A stretch of 64,000 nucleotides of DNA from Populus alba (taxonomy: Eukaryota; Streptophyta; Magnoliopsida; Malpighiales; Salicaceae). This document shows, in pieces, positions 1 through 11,899 of the stretch. Within the stretch, counting starts at the first letter, position 1. The number at the start of each line of letters is the position of its first letter. The notes under the pieces are model-generated. The model saw nothing but the letters and a program-made list of their open reading frames with translations. It had not been told where the DNA came from and did no database searches. The DNA is taken from NCBI RefSeq assembly GCF_005239225.2, contig NC_133295.1:11160001-11224000 (forward strand). The letters run 5' to 3'. Both the position numbers and the translations under genes were made by a program.

Positions 1-421
1 CAGAATAAAACTGTATTAAAGGCAACCATTAAAAAGGAAAATAAAACGAATGGAACTTGTTTAATCACGAAAAGAAGGTAAAAGAATTGGACGTACTGCT
101 TCCAAATCAACATTCTATTTATAATTCTCAACAAGATTTCCCTACTGTACACTCTTGGGATTGGGTTAGCAACTTCTAACAATACATTACGCAAGACGCA
201 CAGCAGCGGTTCCTGAAATTATGCAGAGGTGCCTGAAATTTATGCCACATATATTTACAGGTGCCAACCTCTCCAGTGGTTGGGGTAAAATAGGCAACGC
301 AGATTCTTAACGCAAGAACTTCACCATTGTAAGCTGGATTCGTGGCCACAGCCCCCATAAACCAACAATAGAGCAAACACAATCACAGGCCCTCATCTCT
401 TGGCATGACCAATTCTATTCC
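1..421 (-). other. 3' UTR / downstream flank of the AFC kinase gene
   Basis: No coding region of its own is visible here. The stretch directly follows the kinase stop codon on the minus strand, so part of it should be 3' UTR. The short open frames lack any family resemblance. The polyadenylation site cannot be fixed from sequence. Confidence 0.4.
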
Positions 422-3400
422 TCACCTCCTATGCTGAACTTTTGCTAAGAAGGGATGTCTCAGAGCTTCTCGAGCTGTTAACCTGTCCAAGGGATCATAT
501 CTAAGCAGTCCTTGCAGGAGATGTATAAGATCTCCAGCAGACTGGTCCACATGTTGCATTACTAGATTCTGTGAAAAAATGCAGGAAAGAGATGGTAAGA
601 ATAGAACAAACAAATTAAAGAACAACATTCTCAGCAATTACACAAAATACGTGGGGAAAAATAAACCTGAAGTCGGGGTAGCTTCAAAACAGCTTTCATG
701 CTTTCTCTCGAAGCAGCTCCCTCTGGCCAGTCCAGTCTACCCCTTCTAACATACTTCCCTGCATGTCGACTATGAAAGCAGAAGAAAAGTTTAAGAGCTG
801 AAAGCTTAAGTGATAACATTTGATCATATATCAATATATAGATATACAAATAACTTACTCCACTCTCTTCAGTATATGCTGTGGTATAGGACCAAGCACT
901 CGTTCCATCATTGCAAGATGTTCCAAATTTTCATGTGTTTGAAATAAAGCCTCACCCTGTTCAACATATGCAAAGTTGTAACAAAATCATTTGCATTTAG
1001 CCATTGTAGTGCACAGTAGGAAACAAGAAAAGCTAAGTAGAGGTACAGAAACATACAGTGCATAACTCCACTAAGATGCAACCAACACTCCATATATCAC
1101 AAGGATAACTCCATCCAAGTCCTGCAATAATAATAATTGGAAGTTGTAATTTCAAAACAAGGAAAGGAAAAAAACAGAGAAAATAAGACCAAGAATTACC
1201 AAGAATAACTTCTGGTGCGCGGTAATGCCGTGTTGATACAATGTAATTCTGATCTTGTCGCTCATAAGTTGTGCTACCAAAATCAATTACCTTAATGGCA
1301 CTTGATTTTGGGACTCTTTTATAGTACGAAATGTCCTTTGGTGAATGAGATGAGTTCTGTGCAAAGCAAAATATGTAAACAACCTTAATAAGCCAAGTCA
1401 TCCAGAAAGAATTGGAGAAGGACAAAGCAAATGCCACATGGAAACTACAAAACACAGAAAGAGCAAAACATAAAATAACAAGCTAAGAAGCTAAGCATTA
1501 CCTTGTAATCAGGAACTTTTACATAGTCAGAAGAAACCAGGAGTATGTTCTCAGGCTTCAAATCAGTATGTATCATACGCAGGTCATGCATAACTGCAAG
1601 TTTTGAAGGGCAGAACCAGCGTAAGTAAATGAATCATAAGAAAACCCTTACTTAATTTTAACCGAACAATGTAGCAAGCTACTCTAAAGAGAGACAAATG
1701 ACAGAAAAAATTTTGCCTGAGTCAAAAAAACATTAGTGAATTTATGTATCTCCATCATAGTTAAGAACTAAACATTAATATTATAAAGACAGAAAAAATA
1801 AAGGAAAGAAAAAATAAAAACAATGCATAAAAAGGAACTAGCTAAAGTAATTACTACACACATGCTACACATTCCAACAGTTGTCTTCCAATCTCACGGA
1901 CAAGATCAATGGGAAATGAGCGATAATTGTTTTTGCGAAGAAAATCGTATAAGCTTGGTCCAAGCTTCTCAAATACCTGTTAAAACCATTTACATTCACC
2001 CACAAGTTTTAACCCCCAAGTTATTTGTGAATTGGGGAAATTAATCCATCACAAACTAATCATATATACTTACAATACAGATATGGTTACGATAGTCAAA
2101 CCAGTTCCGTATTTGCACACAACTGCAAGGAATAAACCCATTTAACCATTGGCACAGAAGCATAAGAAAGCAGGTCACATGGCCAGCAATGGAAATAGAG
2201 CAGGTTAGGACAGATCAGGGAAACTCACCGATTGCTCCCTTTATCATGTTTACCAAGATGTTGCAGCACTTCAATTTCTATCATAGCTGCTTCTCTATAT
2301 TTCTTGATGCCACGTACAATTTTGATGGCGACCATTTCCTTTCTTTCTCTGTCCCAGCATTCCAAAACCTGACCAAAGGTGCCTATACAAGGAACAGATA
2401 GTATAAAGCCACAATGTCTGATGAAGGAAAACTACAAGGAATGTGAATCGGTGACAGAGCATACCTTCTCCCACTTTGCTGTGTATCTTGTCTGCAACAG
2501 TCGAAGCAAGAGAGAACAAAAATAAAAAAGAACTTGGTGAGAGACTATCACAAGTAACCTGTCAAGATAAAATCTCGGTAGAATTACTTCTAATATCTCC
2601 AAAGACAAGAGTACTATCTAGCAACTATGGAATGAGAATTCCAACAACCTGGGATCGTGTAAAGTTCTCACTATATTAGAAGAACCTATTCCTTGATAGG
2701 ACTTCAATACAACAAAGTAATCAAAGTCAAATTAACTTAATAGACTACTGCTGTTATATCCATAATTGGTGGAAAAAAGGTCCTCAAAGTCCCACCAGTA
2801 GCAAAAGGTTTGCAACTTGAGGACTTGATATATAAGCATATTCATTGTTTATAAGGTACGGGTGGTAAAGTGTAATTACAGCGGGAAGTTAAATTATCTC
2901 CAAGCGCAAACATGTAATGACCATCCTTGTCATCTTCCCTCCATGGGGGAGAACCATTTCGAGCCACTCCTTTTACAAACAGAGAACTAGTATGGTCTGA
3001 GATTGCTCCTGAAGATGCATAGCTTGCTACATTTCCAACCTCTTGTCCACAAAATATTCCTACCTGGGCCTACACACAGCCATCCATTTATGCACCACTC
3101 AATATATTAAAATCAAAACTTTTCACCTGATACCTTCATACACCCTCGGCATCCCCTTTCACTATTTGCCAAAAACTCATTTGTGAGTGTAACAAAATAT
3201 AAAAACAAAATGCATATCATATCATATTTCTTGCATAATTGAACAGAAATCAGGATTGAAAAAAAAAATCTTATAAAATTATCCATAACTCTTAAACTCA
3301 TTTCTAATCTGACTAATTAGTTATAAAATAAACACAAATTTATCTGAATTTCTATTAAAAAAATTACAGAAATTCTCATCATACTAAAAACAAAATTATT

Positions 3401-3746
3401 AACAATTAAATACATTATAATAAAAAATTATAAGCCATATACAAAAATAATTCAATTGTAACAAAGATCTGCAAAACTAGAATCGTAAGCAAATAAAAAC
3501 AAATCGAAACAGATCAAAAATCAAAAGTCAAAGATCCAAATCTTTAAAACAGAAAACGAACCGAGACTAAATTCAAGATCTGATCTATTCAAAAACTATT
3601 AAAATACATCAGATCTATCAAATTAAGAACAAATTGAAACAGTCAAACGCTGATAATACCTGAGGCACGTCCCAGCCAAAACGCGCTCTCTTCCTTGGTC
3701 GATCCAGGTGCGTTATGGGAATGACGGTCACGTGTTCAAACTCCAT
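422..3746 (-). CDS. AFC2: LAMMER-type dual-specificity protein kinase, AFC2-like (12 exons, 427 aa)
   Basis: CDC2-like (CLK/LAMMER) kinase; the family phosphorylates SR splicing factors in the nucleus. Exons on the minus strand: 3746-3660, 3069-2880, 2491-2465, 2382-2229, 2122-2074, 1976-1862, 1593-1502, 1356-1200, 1121-1057, 956-859, 769-667, 568-422. All junctions are GT-AG and phases agree. The 427-aa length equals what I recall for Arabidopsis AFC2. Visible motifs: basic N-terminal patch RPRKRAR (possible nuclear signal), glycine loop VGEGTFGQV near residue 100, VAIK lysine near 122, catalytic HTDLKPEN near 217, DFG in VIDFGSTT, activation-segment RHYRAPE, and the LAMMER-like signature [12 protein letters not shown]. 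The start is the Met of MEFEHVTV, matching the family N-terminus. The frame stays open upstream, but that part has no family likeness. AFC2 is preferred over AFC1/AFC3 from the N-terminus and length. No break is seen. Confidence 0.93.
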
Positions 3747-4164
3747 GATCGAAGAGAAATCCAGAGAAATTTTCACGATTTTTGGTGCAGAGAGAATTCT
3801 AGCTGACCCTTGTTTTAATGTGAATAATAAATAAAGTGGGATGAAGTGGATGAGGTAGGAGGAGGGGATGAAGTAGGAGGAGAACTGACCGACAACGTGG
3901 GTTGATTTTATCCGTGGATTTGAGTCTGACATGTGTTTGTTGATTCCACGGTTCGGTTTATTGGCTACAGTTAGGATTTAACCGTGGTTGAGTTGAGATA
4001 GCTTTTGTTGACCATGACAATAATTTCGAAATCGAAGCGTTACAAACACGCAGGTCAAAAGACTTAATCGTAACCGTTCATTTGATGGTTGGATAACATA
4101 ATATCATTTCCAAATTCTTTTTTTTTTTTTTTTTAATTTTTTGTTTATTCATTAACAGAATTGT

Positions 4165-4345
4165 TTTAGACAGCTGTTTCAATTTATTTTCGAAGTTTTT
4201 TTTCTTAGAAATATATTTAAAAAATATATATTTTTTATTTTTTAAATTTATTTTTTATTTCAATACATTAAAATAATCTAATTTTTTTTAAAAAAAATTA
4301 AAATAAAAGTAAATTTTCAAAATATATTGAAATTATAATTCAACG
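4165..4345. repeat. MITE-like AT-rich fragment
   Basis: It begins near a cagctgttt motif and contains the interior typical of the roughly 200-bp elements repeated across this window: long A/T runs around 'acattaaaataat'. The ends are too worn to define terminal repeats. Confidence 0.3.
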
Positions 4346-4884
4346 GCTAAAACTAAATATGCACCTATACTAGGATTGGAGGTCACAATAAAAGCTCGAG
4401 CCATTGAGAAAAAACTATTTTTCTAACTTGTGTTTTGTTGTGAATCAATTTATTTTTTAATTGCATGTCAAACATGTTTTTTTTTAAAATAAAATATAGG
4501 TCTTTTCAACATTTTTTACATAAAAAATATCAAGTATAAATTAAAATGTTTATGCATGCTTCCAATTAAATAAATTAAGAATTATTTGTGTGAACAAAAA
4601 AAAATCATTGATGATAACTAAATACATATATATAGAAAAGTTGAAAGACGAATGTAGATTAATATATTTAATCTCGCAATACGGTTCATTTACTTGATTA
4701 TATTCAATAACTCTGTTTATTAACATTATTTTTTTTATTTAATCAAATGATAGTAGAAATAGACACATACATAAAATTCAAAAAGAAAATTAAATATCTC
4801 GCGAGGTTGCACTTATTATAAATGCTATCAAAAAACAAATATTTTTTTTATTTTTAAAAAGAAATTTCAATTATATAAAACAAG

Positions 4885-4887
<3 letters not shown>

Positions 4888-4916
<29 letters not shown>
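4888..4916. repeat. (TA)n microsatellite
   Basis: Uninterrupted TA dinucleotide run of about 14 units in AT-rich DNA. Confidence 0.9.
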
Positions 4917-4922
<6 letters not shown>

Positions 4923-5864
4923 GAATAGAAAGATTTCTTCAAAAATTAAATACATACAAAATAATTAAAGAATTACTTTTAAAAAAATAAAAAAATCAGT
5001 GATAAGGGATATTATTTTAAATATAAATTAAAAAACATTAATTAAAAAATTAGATATAAAAAAAGTATGATTGTTTTTTTTAAGCCAAAATTACCACAAC
5101 AAAAAACAAAAACAAGAAAGAAATTAGGCGTTGTTGGGCTTGGCCTATGTTGCGCTTGGCCTATTTTGGAGGGCCCGCACACTAGCCTATGTTTTTAAAA
5201 TGTAATATGCTTTAATGTTTTTTGAAAGAAAAAAAAAGTCACTTGACACTTTGCTCAAATTTCAGTCACCATAATAGTTGGAAAATTAAAGGCCGAATGT
5301 TTTTTTATTCAAAAATCTATTTTTCAAATCATTTTTTATTCAAAAGAATTAGAAAACACCTTACACACCTTCATAAATCCATTCATAGCCTAAAAAAATC
5401 TAGAAATTTATCCTAAAACTTGAAATAAAATTTTTTCCAAATTCATATATGTTTTTTTAAGCACTTTTAGGGTAAAAAAAAAATACCTAAGTTTGAACTT
5501 CTCTCATTAAATGAAATCATTTAACACAAAATATCGATTTTGTTGGTGACTGAGTCATTTGGCAATGAATATTTATCTTCTTATAGTAGAAATTTAGTGA
5601 TTTTTCTCTATTGATCTTTCTCTCTCCTCTTTTAAATAAGGAAAAAAACTAAATGAATATTTTTTATACCAAAATTGAATTGAAAAAATATTAAGGGATC
5701 GAATAGATATAATATAAAAAGTTTGATGATTAAAGTAAATTTTTTTTTAGAATTTTGAAATCATCTCCTAGGACTTCAATTCCAATATAGCATAGCAAAT
5801 CATATGGTGTCTAATTTGAGCACTCTCAACAAGAAAAAAAAGTATAGCTCTAATCCAATTCTAA

Positions 5865-6040
5865 GATGTATAGTTTAATTGATTACACTTTTTAATTTAC
5901 TTTTTAAAGGTCATTAATCCGAGTCTTATAAATCTCAGAAAGTATTGGGATCTTATATGATCCTTAATTTCAGGATCTATAAAATTAGTCGAGATATATG
6001 CAAACTGGTTCGAATACTCACTTTAATTAAAAAATAATAA
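5865..6040 (+). mobile_element. tRNA-derived SINE, diverged
   Basis: The 5' part resembles a tRNA gene: an A-box-like tagtttaattgatta and, about 45 bases on, a B-box-like attaatccgagtc. A body follows with ggatcttatatgatc and ttcaggatctat. It ends in attagtcgagatatatgcaa-actggttcg and an A-rich tail. The 3' module is recognisably the same as in the SINEs at 8809-9008 and 35779-35950. No intact tRNA fold is expected. Family name unassigned. Confidence 0.6.
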
Positions 6041-6689
6041 TATAAATATATAGCTGAGCCAGCTCTCTCTTCAATTTGGGAAATATAAAGTATTAGTTTT
6101 ATTTGTTTGCCGCAGACAAATTTGTGGGAGATGATTTTATCAAATGCCTTTAGAAAAGAGAAACCATGAAGGAAAAAAGTTTTTTTTTTTTCTTTTTCAT
6201 TTTTTTTTGAAAGAGTTTTAATGGCAATTAATATCCCAGGAAAATAGGATTATGCAAGATGAAGCGAATTTTCAAGGATGGTATATAGGGTTTGCAAAAC
6301 AAAAGGATAAAGAAAAGTTTTCTTGCACGAATGGAGAAAGAACATCCGATGTTGTGCTCTAAAGAGCCACAAAGTTTTATTCCATACCAATTCCCATCTA
6401 AAAGTCCTCGGAGAAAAAAAGAGAAATTGCAATAGCTGCCAGCTTGTATTCCTTCATGATAATTGAAACGTCAAAAATATTCAATGCTTCCATAAAAACA
6501 TGACCTCCACTGTGTTCTTAATAAACTATGCTGTGTTTCAGGCAAGAATCCTTTAATGGAGAACCCGCACTGAGATTTGATTACTGAGACAGAAGCCTCG
6601 ATTCTTTTTAATTAAGGCATTCATCGCCTCAGTCTGTGTAGAAAAGAGTACGGTAGCCATTGTAATGGGATCTCTTTTTTCTTCAGAAG

Positions 6690-7560
6690 TTATTTTCCTT
6701 TAGAAGTAGTGGGATCTGTTTTTTCTGCAGAAGTGGTGGGATTCTTCCTCCGGCAGACTTAACGGGATCTGGATACCTGCAATAACATTTCAAGCGATGA
6801 ACTTAAGAAATTATAGCAATTCTATAACAGTTTAACTTGAAAGCAAACTACTACAGTAACTTTACAAACGTCCTGATTGAGGATGGAACAGATTCACAGC
6901 CAGACAGGAAGCGCTCTATATCTTCGTTAAGTGCATATTTGGAGGGAATCCTTCCAGCAAAACCTGAACCAAAGGCGGATCCAGGTGCATCAGCTTAAAA
7001 ATGCTATGAAGTCTCATAAAACTTGAGCCATGGAAATAATTGCATTTGTTAAAAATAATAAAATGCAAGACAGCAATATTGAGCTGCCAAGAGATGCTCC
7101 TGGAAATGCAACCGCAGCAGGAAAAAAAAAAAACTCATAATGAGGATAAATCAGGAGATTGTAAAACAAGACAATCGCTCGACAAATAGTATATTGGACA
7201 TGTTTGCTGTTGCAAATAACTCATACTAGCTATGGCTTCCTGATGATGTTCCTTAAGCATAATGAGGATAAATGCGTTGAATGGTTGTTGTTCCATTGTA
7301 TGGCTTTTTGAAGAAGGCGCAAGAGGGAAAGGTCGCGAGAAAAGAAAAAATTATACATGGCATTAGGGCTGTCTTTTTTTCTTGGCTTCAATTTTCCTAG
7401 CAATCAACAACAGTTCAACTACAGCGATGTTGTACGAGAGATCATCTGGATCTGCGGTGCTAGCGGAGTTTAACGCGACGGCGACAAACGTTTGCTCATT
7501 TACTCTTGTCTCTGGGTAAATATTTTTAGAACTGTTTGAGCTTCATAAAGAGAGATTGCT
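6690..7560 (-). pseudogene. Unidentified coding-like fragments
   Basis: On the minus strand several stretches read like protein. Roughly 7530-7260 includes EQTFVAVALNSASTADPDDL and NIAVVELLLIARKIEA. Roughly 6985-6860 includes FAGRIPSKYALNEDIERFL and SGCESVPSSIRTFV. Near 6775 a segment YPDPVKSAGG follows a plausible acceptor (ttgcag). I do not recognise the family. No start codon or continuous exon set can be assembled, so this may be the remnant of a gene, an unusual small gene, or chance. GC content is a little above its surroundings. Confidence 0.25.
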
Positions 7561-7599
7561 ATGGATAAGAAAGTTCGACTATGGTGTGAGCTTGGTTAG

Positions 7600-8460
7600 A
7601 GAGAGACAAGGTTTCTGAGATTAATTCTTGAAGATTCAACATCCAGGTCAGTGTATTCTATGCCTGTCTGTTTCTGTTGCCGCTACTAGAAATTCGTTTA
7701 ATAACAACGGACTTACACGACTGTGATTTGAAGTCAACTTAAGTCATATAAGCAAAAGTTTACTAGTTTTTTTGACCCATCTTTTGGGATTTTTTATTAA
7801 CAATCTGCTCTATCATAACCTTGTCAACTTGAACTTTCTGAGAAATTTTCAACACCGTCATGGATGTCAATGTTAGATTGGATATAGCTTTATTTAACAG
7901 TAAAAATATGGAGTTTTATGATGATCATGCAAAATCAAGACAAGTAGAGACGCACAACTACTAGAAATGTAAGAGCTGGATGAACATGTCGAACAGTGGT
8001 TAATATAAATGACTATAGATTATATAAAATGTCATTACTGCCATGTGTTCATGCTCATCCCATTAGCGCCAAAGAAAATATGAGACACACTCATAAGATC
8101 AATCATTTCTTAGAGATATATCATCCAACGAATTGAATATTAAGTTGAGAAGCTTCAAATAAATATTGTCGTTTCTAAAATGTATTCTCCTTTTTTTTTT
8201 TTTTGACTCAATAAAGCATCTTGAATTGGAGTTTCCCATTCTTTAATACATTCAATAGCAATGACAAACTCTCGTCAATTTGTCATTATCATTCTTTTCT
8301 TTGCTGGCATCTAGATATATATATGTTCTTGAAGCCAATTAGAGAATACTAGAATAATGAATTTATGTCATTTGCATGTGAAACCTCTCAGTTCATCAAA
8401 GAACGAGGTTTAATCAATCATAGTGGTGTTATGATTTATTATGATCTAGAAACCAATTGG
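7600..8460. other. Intergenic region, nothing recognised
   Basis: AT-rich DNA between the coding-like fragments and a MITE-like stretch. I see no gene, RNA gene or clear repeat in it. Confidence 0.4.
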
Positions 8461-8464
8461 TAAG

Positions 8465-8680
8465 ATTTTTTTTGGATGCTGTTTTTTGTTGTATTGGGAA
8501 ATTAATAATTCCTATTAATGTAAAAAAATTATTTTTAAATTATTTTTTTTAATATTTTTTTAATACATTAAAATAATTTAAAAATATTAAAAAACTATTA
8601 ATTTCAAGTAAAAAAATAAAAAATTTTAATTTTTTTTTTTTAAATTCACAATGATAAACAGAACCTTGCCGTTGTGTTAA
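8465..8680. repeat. MITE-like element of the common ~200-bp family
   Basis: It starts around ggatgctgttttttgttgtattggg and has the recurrent interior with long A/T runs and 'atacattaaaataatttaaaaat'. It ends near gataaacagaacc, whose reverse complement resembles the beginning (ggttctgttt). The terminal repeats are short and imperfect. Confidence 0.45.
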
Positions 8681-8808
8681 ATGGGCAATGCTGTATAATT
8701 CCTAATTTCAGTGATTTGGGCTCTTTTTTTAAATTGGGCTGTTCCAATATTACAATTGTCCTAGAGTTAAATAATGCATCAACAGGGGTGATTAAAAATT
8801 GTTTTAAG

Positions 8809-9008
8809 CACCTTGAGGTCTTGGCCCAGCGGTGAAGAGACTTGTTCCCTTCCTTTGCATTCCTGGTTCAAACCTCATTGTGCATGCCTGTCATCCCCGC
8901 GGTGCCTTACATGCTCACTGGGTTTGCAGGATGTTCAGTGAGCCGTGGGATTAGTCGTGGTGCGCGCAAGCTGGCCCGGACACCTACGTAAATAAAAAAA
9001 AAAAAAAA
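8809..9008 (+). mobile_element. tRNA-derived SINE with poly(A) tail
   Basis: Internal pol III promoter-like boxes are present: A-box tggcccagcggt near 8822 and B-box ggttcaaacctc near 8869. The body is GC-rich compared with its surroundings. It ends in the conserved 3' module ggattagtcgtggtgcgcgc followed by aagctggcccggacacc and then an uninterrupted A tail. The 3' module resembles the end of Au-type angiosperm SINEs as I remember them, and the copies at 5865 and 35779. No clear target-site duplication could be fixed. Confidence 0.8.
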
Positions 9009-9019
9009 TTTTAGAGTTT

Positions 9020-9375
9020 CATAAATTTTAGAATTACAAAAATTTAATTCTTGTTAGAATTTTAAAATTTAAGATAATGTAAGTTCGTGACCCAGAATAT
9101 CATATTAATCTAAAAAAAAAATTGCTTTTGCAATATACTCTGGCGCAAACATGTTTATCTGCTCAAAGTTTTAGTAGGCAATGTATTATGTTTTGCAAAA
9201 ACGATTATTGGTGACAGAAGTAGAAACCCATTAATTACTTGGGTGGTTGTTCTCAACGTGCAGTGATAAATTGGAAAGACCTTACATTTAAAGGTCCGTT
9301 GCAATTTTACTATTTAACGTCAAACAATTTTACCACTTAATACCAAACGGTATAATTTGTACCCAATCGAAATTC

Positions 9376-9410
<35 letters not shown>

Positions 9411-10250
9411 ACACTTCCAAGTATATTTTCATAACTTCAATTTCTTTCTCGATCACAATTACTCAAAAAATTTCGATGAAATCTCTAGATGATATCTATT
9501 TCATTTATTCTCATGTATAAAGGGGTCGACCCGAGCACATAATTTACACAATAATATTATGACCTACCTGTCCAATACTCCAATTAATTTGTTGTGCTAT
9601 CTCAAGATCCATGTGAAAATCAACCTGTGGCTGAAAAGATCCATGTAAAAATCAATCTTTGGCTAAAAAGATAAAGCAATCAAGCAGCTTTAAGGATGGA
9701 GAAGATATTTGTCTTGCATGAATCAATACTAGCATGGACATCGAAATTAAAAAAAAAAAAAAAAGGGTTTACTGGAAAAGAATTCACAATAACTATAACA
9801 AAAACAAGAAGTTTGTGTTTAAGCGTACATCAAGTTATCTATTGTATCGTTGACCATTCAATTAGTGGTAAATAAGTTTTGTTCATGTTATTACTTCCTA
9901 ATAAAAAATAGAAACTAAAGTGGTTTCACCTATATATACAAGAGAAAAGATATTGTTTATATAAAATTTATACATATACACATACACACACATATAAATT
10001 CATTTAATTTATTATAATTTCTTTTAAGTAATACATTCTAATTTGCTTTAATAATTAATGAAGTGAAGATTGTATATCAAGAGATGAACCATTCTTATTC
10101 CAACATTGCCGAAGAAATTCAAGTGAAAATTCAAAGAAAAAGTCCAAAAATGTTAAATCAACTCCTGACTCAATTCTTAGAATGTTATATGACAGGAGAG
10201 ACCGAATTTCCATTATAAAACTCATTTAATTAATAAAAAAATCAAAACTC
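9020..10250. other. Intergenic AT-rich region, no gene recognised
   Basis: Contains a (TA)n run at about 9378-9406 and many A/T tracts. I see no coding frame with family likeness. Confidence 0.5.
9378..9406. repeat. (TA)n microsatellite
   Basis: Uninterrupted TA dinucleotide run. Confidence 0.9.
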
Positions 10251-11324
10251 CATCATTATATTTCAAGGTTCAATCTCTTTTTTTTTTCTAACATCACCAA
10301 AATCAACAATTATTGGGCTAGTAATGGGCTGGCAAAGTACACAATGTAATCAATGAAAACGACCCACATGCAATTTTTGTCAAAACTTGTCGTTAAACAA
10401 ATTATAAGAAATACCACCCAAAAACGAAGGAAGTGCGAGATGATCCTCGTTTAGTTTCTCCTCTTTCAATTTATTTATAAATATGAAACAAGAAAATAAT
10501 ATTAATTTGAACATCAAGGATAAGTATAACCAATAAACTTCTTAATAAAGATCAAGATATATTCACACATCCTTAAGGTGAGTATAAGAGGCAAAGATAA
10601 AAAATAATAAAAACGAGTGTTCAAATTCTAAGTAAGAAGAGAATGCAATCATTTAAAAAAAAAAAAATAATACATAGAGAAGTGGCAATGCAACTCTCCT
10701 TGACGCCATTGTTGAAGCGTTCCAAGAATATTTCTCCATGAGATTTGTCCATCATGGCCTTTCCTGAAAGCTTTATATTATTTTATTATATACTAAGTCA
10801 ATGAGATATTGATTAATGTTCAGTGTTTTGGAAGTTATTATTCTCCACCTTATAATATTACTAGAGACGGGGAAAAAACCAAGAAGAAAGGTTGTAAAAC
10901 TTTCCAAAGAGATGCCGTTTTCCTTAGAATATCACCTTAAAATGATTGCTACAAGCCTCACATGAGAGAAATGCAAGATTTCCAGAGGCTCTGAATCGCC
11001 ATTCGCTCGCTGATTTTAAACTGACGTGCACGTATTGGAATACGAAGCTATCAGACAAATTTCTACCTTCAATTTCCATCACCATATAGACTTTTTGAAG
11101 CTGTCAATGAGTGTATATTAAGTTTTTTTTTTTATGTGAACGTTGATATCCCACTAATATATATTTTGACTAATCAGTTTCTTACAATTATCATAAGTAA
11201 GAATCCAAAACGCATAAAATTCTATCTCACCGTAAGAAAAATGGGGTGAGATTTCATTTTCATATATATATAGAAACTCAATTAATTTTAAAATCTTTAC
11301 ACTGAAGAGGTGTCAATCGCCATA

Positions 11325-11515
11325 AACCATCGTTTGGCATTACGTTAAAATGGGGTTAGGAAAAATTTATTTTTTTTTTATTTTCTAGATGTGCTGATTC
11401 TGGAAATTATTTTTTTAAAAATAAAAAATATTATTTTAATATATTTTTTTAAAAAATTATATTTAAAAAAACAACCATTACTATATTTTTAAATATCACC
11501 TTAGTGAAATGACAT
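11325..11515. repeat. MITE-like element in block A
   Basis: It starts at catcgtttggcattacg and has the standard AT-rich interior of the family, ending near caaccattactatat. The terminal repeat is only partly visible. Confidence 0.4.
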
Positions 11516-11899
11516 GTTTATTTGTTATAAGTGTAATAGAGATTATTCTAAATAAATAAAGGTTAATAGTAATAATAATAATAAAGAATTTTAAAGGTGC
11601 ACATGGATCATTTAATTTATTATAAGATTCAATGGATTCAAATTCAGATTATGATTAGCGAATAAAAAAATAATTAATTTTCTGTTGTTGATATTCAGCA
11701 TTGATAAAAAGGGCAACGAGCACAACTGGACAAGAATAGCCAAGCCCAAGTTGATGATTACTTCATATGGAAAAGGCTAAAGACAACTGCAAAATGAACT
11801 GAATCAGTGCAGCTATCTACACTAGAAGGTTACAAAATAACTTAAACCATGATGATATTTAACATACGCTTTGATGTGATGACAATTATTTATTTATTA

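Larger units (their letters stand above)
3747..5860. other. AT-rich intergenic region upstream of the AFC kinase
   Basis: The first ~100 bases should hold the kinase 5' UTR and promoter. The rest is very AT-rich, with A/T runs, a (TA)n microsatellite near 4890 and one MITE-like stretch near 4165-4345. No ORF resembles a known protein. Confidence 0.5.

Noticed and set aside
1823..2044. 73-aa plus-strand frame inside the kinase gene
   Set aside because: Shadow of exon 6 and its intron on the other strand.
3747..3932. In-frame N-terminal extension of the AFC kinase to an upstream Met (MSDSNPR...)
   Set aside because: The extra residues have no likeness to the family, and the inner Met (MEFEHV) matches the conserved N-terminus and gives the expected 427 aa. 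The upstream part is probably 5' UTR that happens to be open.
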